Assembly (NCBI GenBank): GCA_034435275.1
Contig: DAOTXP010000149.1
Span: 1-64,000, forward strand
Reading direction: 5' to 3'
Source of the DNA: JBFMCC01 sp034435275
GTDB taxonomy: Bacteria; Chloroflexota; Anaerolineae; Anaerolineales; Villigracilaceae
Length of the DNA stretch: 64,000 bases
Shown piece after piece: positions 1-7,990 of this stretch. The position numbers were made by a program, and so were the translations under genes. Numbering within the stretch: position 1 is the stretch's first letter; every line of letters starts with the position of its first letter. Below the pieces are notes generated by a model. It worked only from the letters and a program-made list of their open reading frames with translations. It made no database searches and was not told the DNA's origin.

Positions 1-55
1 CACTGGGAGAGGGAAGGGGAGGACGCCCGAAGGGCAGGAGGGGATGGGTGAGGTA
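1..55. repeat. Partial G-rich dispersed repeat
   Basis: G-rich sequence downstream of nusA, cut by the window edge. It contains GGGAGAGGG, GGGGAGG and a terminal GGGTGAGG. It resembles the reverse complement of the CCCTCACCCC...GGGTGAGGG element at 21440-21495, so it is probably a second, incomplete copy of that family. The family assignment is by eye. Confidence 0.45.
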
Positions 56-59
56 ATCA

Positions 60-1919
60 CTATTCCTCGGCCCACTCGTCGGCGGCGCGCTTGTGCTTCT
101 TGCGCCCCACCACCTCGCCGAGTTCCTCATCGAACGTTAATTCGACGACCTTTTTCTTCTTCTTTTTACCCTTCTTATCGCCGGCCGCGGCTTCGTCTTC
201 GGGACCAGCCGCCTGGAAGATTTCCGGCTTCAGGGCAAAGATCTCATCCAGCGAGACGCCGTCCTTGGTCGAATCGTCCTCTTCGACTTCCTCGACCTTG
301 ACCGGCTTCTTCTCTTCGACCGCCACCGGCTCGACGACCTCCGCGACCGCCTCGGTTGCCGCTTCCGGCGCGACCTCCGGCTGGGCCGCCGTTTCGACGG
401 GTTTCTCCGGCTCGGGGAAGTTCAACGCCGCCAGCGACTCTTCGATGTTCTGCATGGCCTTCGGGCCCACGCCCGGCAGTCCAAGCACCCGGTTCGGGTC
501 CACCTTGAGCGCCAGCATCAAACTGCCGACGGTCTCGAAACCCGCCTCGACCAGGATGTTGAAGACGTGCTCTTTGATGCCCGCCTGACCCAACGGCATC
601 TCGAAGGCCGCGGCCGGGACCTGGGCGCGCGCCGCAGAGGTCTTCTCCTCTTCGACGCGCAGGGCCTCTTCCTTGATCTGAATCGTACGGCGTTCCACGC
701 GGTCCACAAATTGGGACAGCTGCGTAAATTCCTCCGGCGTGACCGGGCGGTTCTCGACCTTCTTGGCCAGGATGGCTTCGATGGCAGGGATGGCCTCCAC
801 CGCGTTCGGCAGAAGCGCGGCCAGCTCGGCATCGGCCTGCAATTTCTTCAGGCTGTCAGAGGCGGCCTCGACCAGGCTCTTGATGTCAATGCGCCAGCCG
901 GTCAGTTTGGCGGCGAGGCGGGCGTTCTGTCCGTCGCGGCCGATGGCAAGACTCAACTGGTCTTCACTGACCACCACCGTGGCGGTCTTGTGTCCTTCGG
1001 CGTTCTCGGAAAGATACACGCCGTTGACGCGCGCCGGGCTGATGGCCTTCGAAATATAGACCACGGGATCGGGATCCCATTGGATGATGTCAATCTTCTC
1101 GTCGTGCAGTTCTTTGACGATGGCCTGGATGCGCACGCCCTTGATGCCCACGCAAGCGCCGACGGCGTCCACGCCGGGCTGGGTGGCCAGCACCGCCACC
1201 TTGGCGCGCGCTCCGGGTTCACGGGCGATGGCGCGGATCTCCACGATGCCGTGATAGATTTCGGGGACTTCATTCTCCAGCAGACGCCGCAGGAAGTTGC
1301 GATGGGCGCGCGACAAAATGATCTGCGGACCGCGCGAACCGTCCTTCACTTCCAGCACCACGGCGCGCAGGCGGTCGTGCACCTTGAAGCGCTCGCCGGG
1401 GATCTTCTGGTTGGGGGGCATGATGCCCTCGGCCTTCATGTCCAGGCCGACGGTGATGCCCTGAACGTTGCTCATGGCCTGCACCACACCACTGACGATC
1501 TCACCCGTCTGGCGCTGGAAGTATTCCATCTGCGCGCTGCGTTCCGCCTCGCGGATTCTCTGCTGGATGACCTGGCGCGCCGTCTGTGCCGCGACCCGCC
1601 CAAAGTCACGCGGGGTCGTTTCCACAATCGCCATGTCGCCCAGCTGCACGTCGGGATTGACCTTGCGGGCGTTCTCCAGGGTCACTTCGGTGCGGTCATC
1701 CAGCACATCCTCGACCACTTCCTTTTCGGCGTAAATCGAGACGATACCGGTCTCGGGGTCTACCCTGGCTTCGATGTGCTGCGCGCTGGAGGCATTGACC
1801 GCCCGCCGGTAGGCCGAGACCATGGCAGACTCGATCGCTCCGAGGATGATCTCCTTGGAGAGTTGTTTTTCTTCCAGCACTTCGTTGAAGGCCAGGGCGA
1901 ATTCGTTCTTGGTCGTCAT
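60..1919 (-). CDS. nusA: Transcription termination/antitermination factor NusA
   Basis: NusA binds RNA polymerase and nascent RNA and controls pausing, termination and antitermination. The 619-residue protein has the usual order: N-terminal RNAP-binding domain (about 1-130), S1 domain starting near GEIVSGVVQ, then two KH domains (GVRIQAIVKEL, and SLAIGRDGQNARLA). A helix-hairpin-helix repeat follows around 450-500 (VLGLPGVGPKAMQNIEE). The last ~115 residues are unusual: an Ala/Glu/Val-rich acidic linker, then a run of lysines (GKKKKKK) and a charged tail. The family is usually about 370-500 residues. The start ATG has an upstream GGAG and a good promoter. No rimP lies upstream, so nusA is first in its operon here; infB may follow beyond the left edge. 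Confidence 0.97.
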   Translation of the reverse strand: MTTKNEFALAFNEVLEEKQLSKEIILGAIESAMVSAYRRAVNASSAQHIEARVDPETGIVSIYAEKEVVEDVLDDRTEVTLENARKVNPDVQLGDMAIVETTPRDFGRVAAQTARQVIQQRIREAERSAQMEYFQRQTGEIVSGVVQAMSNVQGITVGLDMKAEGIMPPNQKIPGERFKVHDRLRAVVLEVKDGSRGPQIILSRAHRNFLRRLLENEVPEIYHGIVEIRAIAREPGARAKVAVLATQPGVDAVGACVGIKGVRIQAIVKELHDEKIDIIQWDPDPVVYISKAISPARVNGVYLSENAEGHKTATVVVSEDQLSLAIGRDGQNARLAAKLTGWRIDIKSLVEAASDSLKKLQADAELAALLPNAVEAIPAIEAILAKKVENRPVTPEEFTQLSQFVDRVERRTIQIKEEALRVEEEKTSAARAQVPAAAFEMPLGQAGIKEHVFNILVEAGFETVGSLMLALKVDPNRVLGLPGVGPKAMQNIEESLAALNFPEPEKPVETAAQPEVAPEAATEAVAEVVEPVAVEEKKPVKVEEVEEDDSTKDGVSLDEIFALKPEIFQAAGPEDEAAAGDKKGKKKKKKVVELTFDEELGEVVGRKKHKRAADEWAEE

Positions 1920-2003
1920 GCGTACTTGCTCCGTTACTCCTATTTACAAGCAGAAAAGTGGGGGATGCCCACTTCTCGGTGCCGTCCGTATTGCGATGGT
2001 GGG

Positions 2004-2032
2004 ATTTTAGCACAGACTCGTTTGTGCCGCAA
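2004..2032 (-). promoter_or_regulatory. Promoter of nusA
   Basis: On the minus strand a TTGCGG -35 box (2032-2027) and a TAAAAT -10 box (2009-2004) are separated by exactly 17 nt. The predicted start near 1997 gives a leader of about 78 nt before nusA. Confidence 0.6.
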
Positions 2033-2039
2033 GGCTTTA

Positions 2040-2110
2040 TTCACCACAGAGCACAGAGAGCATTGCGATTCTTTGATTCTCCGTGTGCTCCGTGCATTCT
2101 GCGGTAAAAA
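2040..2110. repeat. Dispersed repeat of CACCACAGAG type
   Basis: Imperfect inverted repeat beginning TTCACCACAGAGCACAGAG and ending with CCGTGTGCTCCGTGCATTC and TGCGGT. This is a familiar non-coding dispersed repeat type in several bacterial phyla. It lies between the nusA promoter and the methyltransferase promoter, so the two transcription units are separated by it. Confidence 0.6.
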
Positions 2111-2116
2111 CTCTCT

Positions 2117-2122
2117 TATAAT
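2117..2122 (+). promoter_or_regulatory. -10 box of leaderless methyltransferase gene
   Basis: TATAAT ends 7 nt before the ATG at 2130, so transcription should begin at or next to the start codon. No Shine-Dalgarno sequence is present. Confidence 0.55.
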
Positions 2123-2129
2123 TGCGCCG

Positions 2130-2927
2130 ATGAATCAACGCGACTTGGACAAGGCCGCCCTGCGCGGGGAACCCTCCTACATCTGGCGGGCGGGACAGGA
2201 ACGCCGCCTCGACATGATCCTGCGCGCCGCGGGCGACCGCCTCAAAGGACTTGTGCTGGAGAATGGTTGTGGCGTGGGCATGTACGTGGAGAAACTCTCG
2301 GCTTTTGGCGGGACCGTGATCGGATTGGAATACGACCGCGAGCGCGCCTCCGAAGCACGCACGCGTTCCAAACATATCGTCAACGCCGCGGGCGAGTTTC
2401 TTCCATTCTCCACCGCGGCCCTCCCGAAAAAACATCGGGACGATGTGAGCGGAGTGGAGCGAAGCGGAACGCAGTCGGAGGGCTTCGACCTGATCCTCAG
2501 CCACGAGGTGATCGAGCACGTCCGCGATGACCGCCTCGCTGTGGCCGAGATGGTGCGCGTCCTCAGGCCCGGCGGGCGGATCGCCCTCTTCTGCCCGAAC
2601 CGCGGCTATCCGTTCGAGACACACGGCATCTACTGGCGCGGGAAATATTACTTCGGCAACAAGTTGTTTGTAAATTATCTTCCTCGCCGCTGGCGCGACC
2701 GCCTCGCCCCGCACGTCCGCGTTTACACGCGGCGCGATTTGGAAAAACTGTTTGCTGGTTTACCCATTCGCTTTATCGAACGCACGGTCATCTTCGGCGC
2801 GTACGACAACCTCATCGCCCGCTTCGGCGCGGCAGGGAAAGTATTGCGCGCGGCCCTGCAATTCCTGGAAAAGACGCCCCTGCGCGGACTGGGCCTGTCC
2901 CATTTTTGGGTGGTGGAGAGAATTTAA
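2130..2927 (+). CDS. Class I SAM-dependent methyltransferase with in-frame repeat insertion
   Basis: A 265-residue methyltransferase of the ubiquinone/SAM type 11 kind. Motif I is LENGCGVG (43-50), the acidic residue after beta2 is in GLEYD, and SHEVIEHV (124-131) is the post-motif typical of the family. The substrate is unknown. The ATG at 2130 is chosen because the open frame upstream is only the antisense of nusA and a TATAAT sits 7 nt before it. Residues about 98-118 form an extra Ser/Glu/Arg-rich loop between FLPFSTAA and FDLILS, where relatives normally have two or three residues. This loop is encoded by a short repeat-like DNA segment. The gene overlaps the convergent 3' end of the next gene by 4 nt. 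Confidence 0.85.
   Translation: MNQRDLDKAALRGEPSYIWRAGQERRLDMILRAAGDRLKGLVLENGCGVGMYVEKLSAFGGTVIGLEYDRERASEARTRSKHIVNAAGEFLPFSTAALPKKHRDDVSGVERSGTQSEGFDLILSHEVIEHVRDDRLAVAEMVRVLRPGGRIALFCPNRGYPFETHGIYWRGKYYFGNKLFVNYLPRRWRDRLAPHVRVYTRRDLEKLFAGLPIRFIERTVIFGAYDNLIARFGAAGKVLRAALQFLEKTPLRGLGLSHFWVVERI
2423..2486 (+). repeat. Short repeat inserted in methyltransferase frame
   Basis: The segment contains an inverted CCCGA...TCGGG pair followed by GAGCGGAGTGGAGCGAAGCG. It encodes the low-complexity extra loop of the methyltransferase and keeps the frame. It resembles GAGCGAAGCG-type dispersed elements. Exact ends are uncertain. Confidence 0.5.
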
Positions 2928-3250
2928 TCGCAATTCGGGACGCCCAGAAAACAGGGCATTTGGTCCAGAAGGATGCCTATCCACATCCGCGCGATGAAAG
3001 CCAGGAAAACGACCCTGAGCAAAAGGGAAACGGGATTTGCCATGAGACTGTTTCCCGCGCGCACATTCCGCACGATGGGCATCAAGATAACGACGAAGGC
3101 CACTGCTGAGAGCCACATCATGCCAAATAAATTGACGGGGAATCCTTCCTGGTAATTCCATCTGTTTACCAATTCCATCAGCATGAACGGCAGCACAAGC
3201 AAAAGGCCGATGAGTGCCGGTAATCCAAGGTTTGTGAGGGCAGTTTTCAT
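2924..3250 (-). CDS. Small integral membrane protein
   Basis: A 108-residue protein of unknown function with three likely transmembrane helices: GLPALIGLLLVLPFMLM (N-terminal), LFGMMWLSAVAFVVILM (middle) and PVSLLLRVVFLAFIARMW (C-terminal). The start is the second in-frame ATG (3250), which follows an AAGGAG ribosome-binding site at good spacing; the upstream alternative at 3274 has none. It lies just upstream of sbcD in reverse order but ends convergently into the methyltransferase. The C-terminus has two cysteines (MPCFLGVPNC). No family recognised. Confidence 0.7.
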   Translation of the reverse strand: MKTALTNLGLPALIGLLLVLPFMLMELVNRWNYQEGFPVNLFGMMWLSAVAFVVILMPIVRNVRAGNSLMANPVSLLLRVVFLAFIARMWIGILLDQMPCFLGVPNCD

Positions 3251-3280
3251 GGCATCTCCTTGTCGTGAAAACATCGTCTG

Positions 3281-4513
3281 CTAAGCCTCCTCCTCTTCCT
3301 CTGCCAGAATCTCCTCCGCCAATTTCTGCAGGGACTCGATATCCGCTTCCTCGGTGTGCACCGCCCGCCAGTATTGATCCAGTAAATCCAATGGGCTGAG
3401 ACTGCTCACGGTCTGGTCTGCGGCCAGGCGGATGCGCGCCTCGATGCGCGGCCGTTTCACGAGATGGAATTCAAATGCCTTCTCGGTGTGCTTTCGCAAG
3501 GCAGGTTCGTCAATCAACGAGTCCCACTCGCGCGGATAATCCACGGTCAGGCGCACGACCGCGCCGTGCATATCTTTCGGCTTCGGCAGCGCGGACTTGA
3601 GCGCCTCGGTTACGTCCTGATCCGATTCGAGGGTCACGCGCCGGTCAATGAACGGACGCGCGCCGGTCAGTTTGCGCCAATCCACTTTTGTCTCCCCCCT
3701 TTTCACATCTGCAACCACAAAATACTTATCGTCGCCCGCCTCACCGAAGTCCACGCGTTCGATGGAGCCGGGATAAATCACAGGCGGATGTGTGCCCTCG
3801 TTCAAGTCCTGCGGCTTGTGGATGTGGCCGAGCGCCACGTAGTCCAGCCGCGGGTTCTTGACCATGGCCGGACTCAGCACCAGATCGGCGCCCAGCATCA
3901 CGGTCCGTTCGGAGCCGTAAACCGCACCCTGTACCGAGGCGTGCGCGGTCATCACCAGCGGCAGGGAGTCGTCCGCTTCCGCGACCCAGTCCTCCACCAA
4001 ATCACTCAAACGCTTCTCAACCTCGGCATACACGTCCGAGGGCAACATGCCCTCCGTATCGGTGGCGGCCATCAGCCCGGCGCGCGAGACCCAGGGCAGC
4101 GCGATGACCTGCAACGGCAGATCCCACAGATCGTTTGGACGAAGAAATTCGGGCTTATCGAGCACGCGCACGAACCGCACTTGCAGGGTATCGAACTCCT
4201 GAACCGCGTGGGCGCGTCCCGCCGCGGGCGAGAGATCGTGGTTGCCGACCAAAAGCAACGTGGGGATTTTGGCCTGCGAGAGGCGCATGATGCGTTTGCC
4301 CCATTCGCGCTGAAAGGTCGGGGCGGGGGCGCGGTCTTTATAAGCATCGCCCGCGAAGATGACCAGGTCCACTTTCTCATCAATCGCCGCGTCCACGATG
4401 GTATCGAGAGATTTCAAGAAATCGAGTACGCGCAGGGGCAGACCCGTCGCGGGATCGTGGCGGCCATAGTTGGCCATGTCAATGTGGGCATCAGCAAAGT
4501 GAAGAAGTTTCAT
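3281..4513 (-). CDS. sbcD: DNA repair exonuclease SbcD/Mre11 family
   Basis: Calcineurin-like phosphoesterase of the SbcD/Mre11 nuclease type, normally partnered with the SMC-like ATPase SbcC in double-strand-break and hairpin processing. Metal-binding motifs are complete: D8-x-H10 (FADAHID), GD at 55-56 (IFAGDAYKD), GNHD at 90-93, an AH pair (MTAHASVQG) and GHIHKPQ. The C-terminal half carries the capping domain and ends in an acidic run of glutamates. No sbcC gene is in the window, so the partner must be elsewhere. The upstream 57 bp carry a TTGAA-type repeat and little else. Confidence 0.9.
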   Translation of the reverse strand: MKLLHFADAHIDMANYGRHDPATGLPLRVLDFLKSLDTIVDAAIDEKVDLVIFAGDAYKDRAPAPTFQREWGKRIMRLSQAKIPTLLLVGNHDLSPAAGRAHAVQEFDTLQVRFVRVLDKPEFLRPNDLWDLPLQVIALPWVSRAGLMAATDTEGMLPSDVYAEVEKRLSDLVEDWVAEADDSLPLVMTAHASVQGAVYGSERTVMLGADLVLSPAMVKNPRLDYVALGHIHKPQDLNEGTHPPVIYPGSIERVDFGEAGDDKYFVVADVKRGETKVDWRKLTGARPFIDRRVTLESDQDVTEALKSALPKPKDMHGAVVRLTVDYPREWDSLIDEPALRKHTEKAFEFHLVKRPRIEARIRLAADQTVSSLSPLDLLDQYWRAVHTEEADIESLQKLAEEILAEEEEEA

Positions 4514-4516
4514 GTT

Positions 4517-4556
4517 TGAAGGTTTAAGATTGGAACGTTCAAACCTGCGGACTTTC
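4517..4556. repeat. TTGAACGTT-type dispersed repeat
   Basis: The intergenic piece has GTTTGAAGGTTTAAG followed by GGAACGTTCAAACC, an imperfect inverted repeat. It is related to the GTTGAACGTTGAAGG repeat found inside mutL at 13155-13187. It fills most of the space between sbcD and the upstream peptidase gene. Confidence 0.45.
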
Positions 4557-4570
4557 CAATATGGAATAAA

Positions 4571-5908
4571 TTATGGTTGAACACCTAAGTCTTGCAGCGC
4601 CTGCAAGGCCGGCAGCCAGTTGGGATGCACCTTCAACGCAGCGCGGTAATCGGCAATCGCCGCGCCGGTCTGCCCGGCCATGTACTTGGCCTGCCCGCGC
4701 CAGTATAGGCTTTCCTCCAGCACTGGCTCGCTGATCGTGTCGTGGAGCGTCGTGTCCGCCAGGCTGATCACATCCGCATAACGCCCGCTGTAAAAATACG
4801 CCTTGTACGGCCCGGTCTGATACCACATCATGCGGTACGGGCGGATGCTGTTATCCACGTCCAGCGCGGCGTAGAGTTGGAACGCGTAATCGTAAGCAAT
4901 GGCCGCGTCTGCGTATTGGAGCAAATCCACGTGACTGGTGCCCGCGTTGAACCAGGCAAAGAATTGGTCAATCCCGCTCAGGCTCTGACTTTCAGCCTGC
5001 GCCCGTTCGAGGGCGTGACGCGTCGCCCAGGCCTCGTCCGCCCAATCTCCCAGCGCGGACAGCACCTCCGCTTCGCGCTCGACGGGATACACCACCACAA
5101 ACACAAAATTGAACGAACGCCAGCCTTCGTTGAAGCCGTCGTAACTGATTCGGCGATTCGGTCCCGGCGGCGCACCCTCGGGCTGATAGGTATCTTGATA
5201 AATGAGTTCTTGTTTCGTTTCGTCATAGCCGGTGACGAAGGCATAGTGTCCCATCCAGCCGAACTTGCCGTTCAGGTCCAATTCGTAGATGCCTTTTTCC
5301 ACCACCACAGGAAAGCCCGCCGCGACCAGCCGTTTGAGCATTTCGATCTCGCCGCCGTAACGCAGGACCGAGATCATGCCGGGCACGTTGTCTGTGATGT
5401 AATCCTGCAGTTCGTAGGGCATCACGTTCTTGTCCTTGTCGCTCGGCTTGACGGCTTTGCCAATCACGTCACGATCGCCGTCCCAGCCCCAGAAGGTCAG
5501 TGACATGGAGAAGTTGGCCGGGCCGCAATAGTTCAGCCGTCCGTGCTGGTGCTCGTATTTGACTCCCTCCAGCATCACGGTCTGCGGCAATGGGGTGGAC
5601 GTGACCGTCGGCGTGAGACTCGGTCCGGGGCGCGGCGTCGCGGTGCGCGTGGGCGTGGCGAGGAAGGCCTGCATTGTGGCCGAGACAATCGCCTCCACCT
5701 GCTGTTGCTCCGAGGGTTGGAAGACCGCCTCGTCCGGCGGGTTGAAGAAATACCTGACCTGCGTGCGCAATCCCTCCACGCGCCAGGCCAGCCGTTCATG
5801 GACGGGCGGGAGGTAATAAACGCCAATCGCCAAAAGAAAGGCGGCGAGTACGGCGAACAGGACGCGGGCCGGCCCTGAGCGAAGACGAAGGGTCCGTGTG
5901 AAGCGCAT
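4571..5908 (-). CDS. Secreted C39-like cysteine peptidase with helical repeat C-terminus
   Basis: A 445-residue exported protein. A hydrophobic N-terminal anchor (about 16-33) is followed by a coiled segment and a Thr/Pro-rich spacer (about 85-108). A papain-fold C39-like domain comes next, with the expected triad: C128 (NYCGPANFS), H221 (GHYAFVTGYD) and D239 (IYQDTYQ). The last ~150 residues look like TPR-type helical pairs (EESLYWRGQAKYMAGQ, GAAIADYRAAL). C39-like domains cleave peptides, including leader peptides; here no ABC exporter is fused or adjacent, so the substrate is unknown. The N-terminal codons 6-14 contain a CCCTGAGCGAAG repeat. TATAAT lies 7 nt before the ATG, so the message is probably leaderless. 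Confidence 0.8.
   Translation of the reverse strand: MRFTRTLRLRSGPARVLFAVLAAFLLAIGVYYLPPVHERLAWRVEGLRTQVRYFFNPPDEAVFQPSEQQQVEAIVSATMQAFLATPTRTATPRPGPSLTPTVTSTPLPQTVMLEGVKYEHQHGRLNYCGPANFSMSLTFWGWDGDRDVIGKAVKPSDKDKNVMPYELQDYITDNVPGMISVLRYGGEIEMLKRLVAAGFPVVVEKGIYELDLNGKFGWMGHYAFVTGYDETKQELIYQDTYQPEGAPPGPNRRISYDGFNEGWRSFNFVFVVVYPVEREAEVLSALGDWADEAWATRHALERAQAESQSLSGIDQFFAWFNAGTSHVDLLQYADAAIAYDYAFQLYAALDVDNSIRPYRMMWYQTGPYKAYFYSGRYADVISLADTTLHDTISEPVLEESLYWRGQAKYMAGQTGAAIADYRAALKVHPNWLPALQALQDLGVQP
5874..5893. repeat. CCCTGAGCGAAG...GAAGGG palindromic element
   Basis: A 20-bp near-palindrome, CCCTGAGCGAAGACGAAGGG, overlaps codons 6-12 of the C39-like peptidase gene, in the basic n-region of its signal anchor. 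It closely matches a widely scattered bacterial repeat of the CCCTGAGCGAAG-TCGAAGGG type. Confidence 0.6.
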
Positions 5909-5915
5909 GGGAGGG

Positions 5916-5921
5916 ATTATA
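5916..5921 (-). promoter_or_regulatory. -10 box of leaderless C39-like peptidase gene
   Basis: TATAAT on the minus strand ends 7 nt before the ATG at 5908. This places the transcription start at or next to the start codon. Confidence 0.5.
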
Positions 5922-5925
5922 AAAC

Positions 5926-5956
5926 AAAAAGAGAGACGGCCTGCGCGGCCGTCTCT
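5926..5956 (-). terminator. Rho-independent terminator of dnaK
   Basis: A 10-bp perfect stem, AGAGACGGCC/GGCCGTCTCT, with a 5-nt loop (5932-5956) is followed on the minus strand by a T-run. It sits 9 nt after the dnaK stop codon. Confidence 0.8.
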
Positions 5957-5964
5957 ACGCTCAT

Positions 5965-7851
5965 TTATTCTTTAACTTCGCCGTCAATCACATCCCCATC
6001 GCTTGGGGGCGGCGTAGATGGTCCGCCCGGCGCTTCGGGCTGAGGCTGTCCCTGCGCGTACAACTGCTGGCTCAGGGCATGGAAAGCCTGCTGGACCTCC
6101 TCGGTCGCTTTGCGGATGCGATTCAGGTCCTCGCCTTGCGCGGCGGACTTCAAGTCGTTGATCTTGGACTCGATATTGCCGCGTTCATTCGCAGGCACTT
6201 TCTCGCCCAGGTCGCGTAATGCCTTCTCGGTCTGATAGACCAGGCTGTCGGCCACGTTGCGCGCCTCGATGAGTTCGCGGCGTTTCTTGTCCTCGGCCTC
6301 ATGAGAACGCGCCTCCTGCACCATGCGCTCGATATCCTGCTTGCTCAGGTTGGTCGAGGCGGTCACAGTGACCTTCTGCTCCTTGCCGGTCGCCTTATCG
6401 CGCGCGGTGACGTGCAAGATGCCGTTGGCGTCAATGTCGAACGTCACTTCGATCTGGGGAATGCCGCGCGGCGCGGGCGGGATGCCATCCAGGCGGAAGC
6501 GTCCGAGGGACATGTTGTCGCTCGCCATCGGGCGCTCGCCCTGCAGGATGTGGATGTCCACCGCAGTCTGGTTGTCGGCCGCGGTCGAGTAGGTTTCGGT
6601 CTTCTTGACCGGGATGGTCGTGTTGCGTTCGATCATGACGGTCATCACACTGCCGAGGGTTTCCACGCCCAGCGAGAGCGGAGTCACATCGAGCAACAAA
6701 ATATCTTTGACTTCGCCGCCGAGCACGCCGCCCTGAATGGCCGCACCGACCGCCACCACCTCATCGGGATTGACACCCTTGTTCGGTTCTTTGCCGGTCA
6801 AACTGCGGACTAAATCTTGGACCATCGGCATGCGCGTCGCGCCGCCGACCAGAACGACTTCATCGAGATTGCCGGAAGACATGCCTGCGTCCTTGAGCGC
6901 ATTCTCAAACGGCTTGCGGCAGCGCGCCAGCAGGTCTTCGGTCATCTGCTCGAACTTCGCGCGTGATAACTTCAACTGCAAATGTTTCGGGCCCGCGGCA
7001 TCTGCGGTGATGTACGGCAGGTTGATCTCGGTCTCCATGACGGACGAGAGTTCGATCTTGGCCTTCTCGGCCGCCTCGCGCAGACGCTGGAGTGCCTGGC
7101 GGTCCTGGCGCAGGTCAATGCCCTGATCCTTCTTGAACTCGTCCGCCGCCCAGTTAACGATGCGCTGGTCCCAGTCGTCGCCGCCGAGATGCGTATCGCC
7201 GTTGGTGGCCTTCACTTCGATCACACCCTCGCCCACCTCCAGCACCGACACGTCGAACGTGCCGCCGCCCAGGTCGAAGACGAGAATCGTTTCATCCTTT
7301 TTCTTGTCGAGGCCATACGCCAGCGCGGAAGCGGTCGGCTCGTTGATGATGCGCATCACTTCCAGACCCGCGATGCGGCCCGCGTCCTTGGTGGCCTGAC
7401 GCTGACTATCATTAAAGTATGCGGGAACGGTGATGACCGCCTGGGTGACAGGCTGTCCGAGATACGCTTCAGCATCCGACTTCAGTTTGGCCAGCACCAT
7501 GGCGGAAATTTCCTGCGGGCTGTACTCGCGGTTCGTGACAGGGATCTTCACGCGCACGTCGTCCGACGGTCCGCGCACGACCTCGAACGGCACCATGCCG
7601 CGCTCTACGCTCGTTTCGTCGTAGTGACGCCCGATGAAGCGCTTGATGGAATAGACGGTGTTCTCGGAATTGATCACCGCCTGCCGCTTCGCGGTCTGAC
7701 CCACGAGCCGCTCCCCGTTTTTATTGAACGCCACCACCGACGGGCAGAGCCGCCCCCCCTCCGCGGTGGAGATGACGGTCGGCTGGCCGCCTTCCATCAC
7801 TGCGACGACCGAGTTGGTCGTGCCGAGGTCAATGCCGATGATTTTTCCCAT
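5965..7851 (-). CDS. dnaK: Chaperone DnaK (Hsp70)
   Basis: Full-length Hsp70, 628 residues. The ATPase domain starts MGKIIGIDLGTTNS. It has the phosphate loops DLGGGTFDVSVL and VLVGGATRMP and the linker DILLLDVTPLSLG. The substrate-binding domain follows, then a lid helix and a Pro/Gly-rich tail ending in DVIDGEVKE. An AGGAG ribosome-binding site precedes the ATG. DnaK folds client proteins in an ATP cycle driven by J-proteins and GrpE. Neither dnaJ nor grpE is adjacent; the gene is monocistronic with its own terminator. No CIRCE element was seen upstream. A J-domain protein encoded at 33381 could use this DnaK. Confidence 0.98.
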   Translation of the reverse strand: MGKIIGIDLGTTNSVVAVMEGGQPTVISTAEGGRLCPSVVAFNKNGERLVGQTAKRQAVINSENTVYSIKRFIGRHYDETSVERGMVPFEVVRGPSDDVRVKIPVTNREYSPQEISAMVLAKLKSDAEAYLGQPVTQAVITVPAYFNDSQRQATKDAGRIAGLEVMRIINEPTASALAYGLDKKKDETILVFDLGGGTFDVSVLEVGEGVIEVKATNGDTHLGGDDWDQRIVNWAADEFKKDQGIDLRQDRQALQRLREAAEKAKIELSSVMETEINLPYITADAAGPKHLQLKLSRAKFEQMTEDLLARCRKPFENALKDAGMSSGNLDEVVLVGGATRMPMVQDLVRSLTGKEPNKGVNPDEVVAVGAAIQGGVLGGEVKDILLLDVTPLSLGVETLGSVMTVMIERNTTIPVKKTETYSTAADNQTAVDIHILQGERPMASDNMSLGRFRLDGIPPAPRGIPQIEVTFDIDANGILHVTARDKATGKEQKVTVTASTNLSKQDIERMVQEARSHEAEDKKRRELIEARNVADSLVYQTEKALRDLGEKVPANERGNIESKINDLKSAAQGEDLNRIRKATEEVQQAFHALSQQLYAQGQPQPEAPGGPSTPPPSDGDVIDGEVKE

Positions 7852-7942
7852 AGCGTTGCTCCTTGCTTGATAAATTCAACGGCTAAAGAATACCCGAAGG
7901 ATGCAAGAATCACGTTAACGATGCATAGAAATTTAATAGAAC

Positions 7943-7971
7943 AAAAAGAGGCGGCCACTTCAGGCCGCCTC
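7943..7971 (-). terminator. Rho-independent terminator of lipoprotein gene
   Basis: The stem GAGGCGGCC/GGCCGCCTC with a 6-nt loop (7948-7971) is followed by five T on the minus strand. It lies 20 nt after the stop of the 7991-8749 gene and upstream of dnaK. Confidence 0.8.
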
Positions 7972-7990
7972 CGCTGGGATGAAACGAAAC

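Noticed and set aside
567..2129. Long plus-strand open frame reaching the methyltransferase
   Set aside because: It is the reverse complement of nusA; the methyltransferase starts at 2130 after its own promoter.
3012..3027. CCCTGAGCAAAAGGG similar to the dispersed repeat
   Set aside because: Lies inside the coding frame of the small membrane protein and lacks the GAAG core; probably chance.
7852..7942. Possible CIRCE/HrcA operator before dnaK
   Set aside because: No TTAGCACTC-N9-GAGTGCTAA inverted repeat is present.
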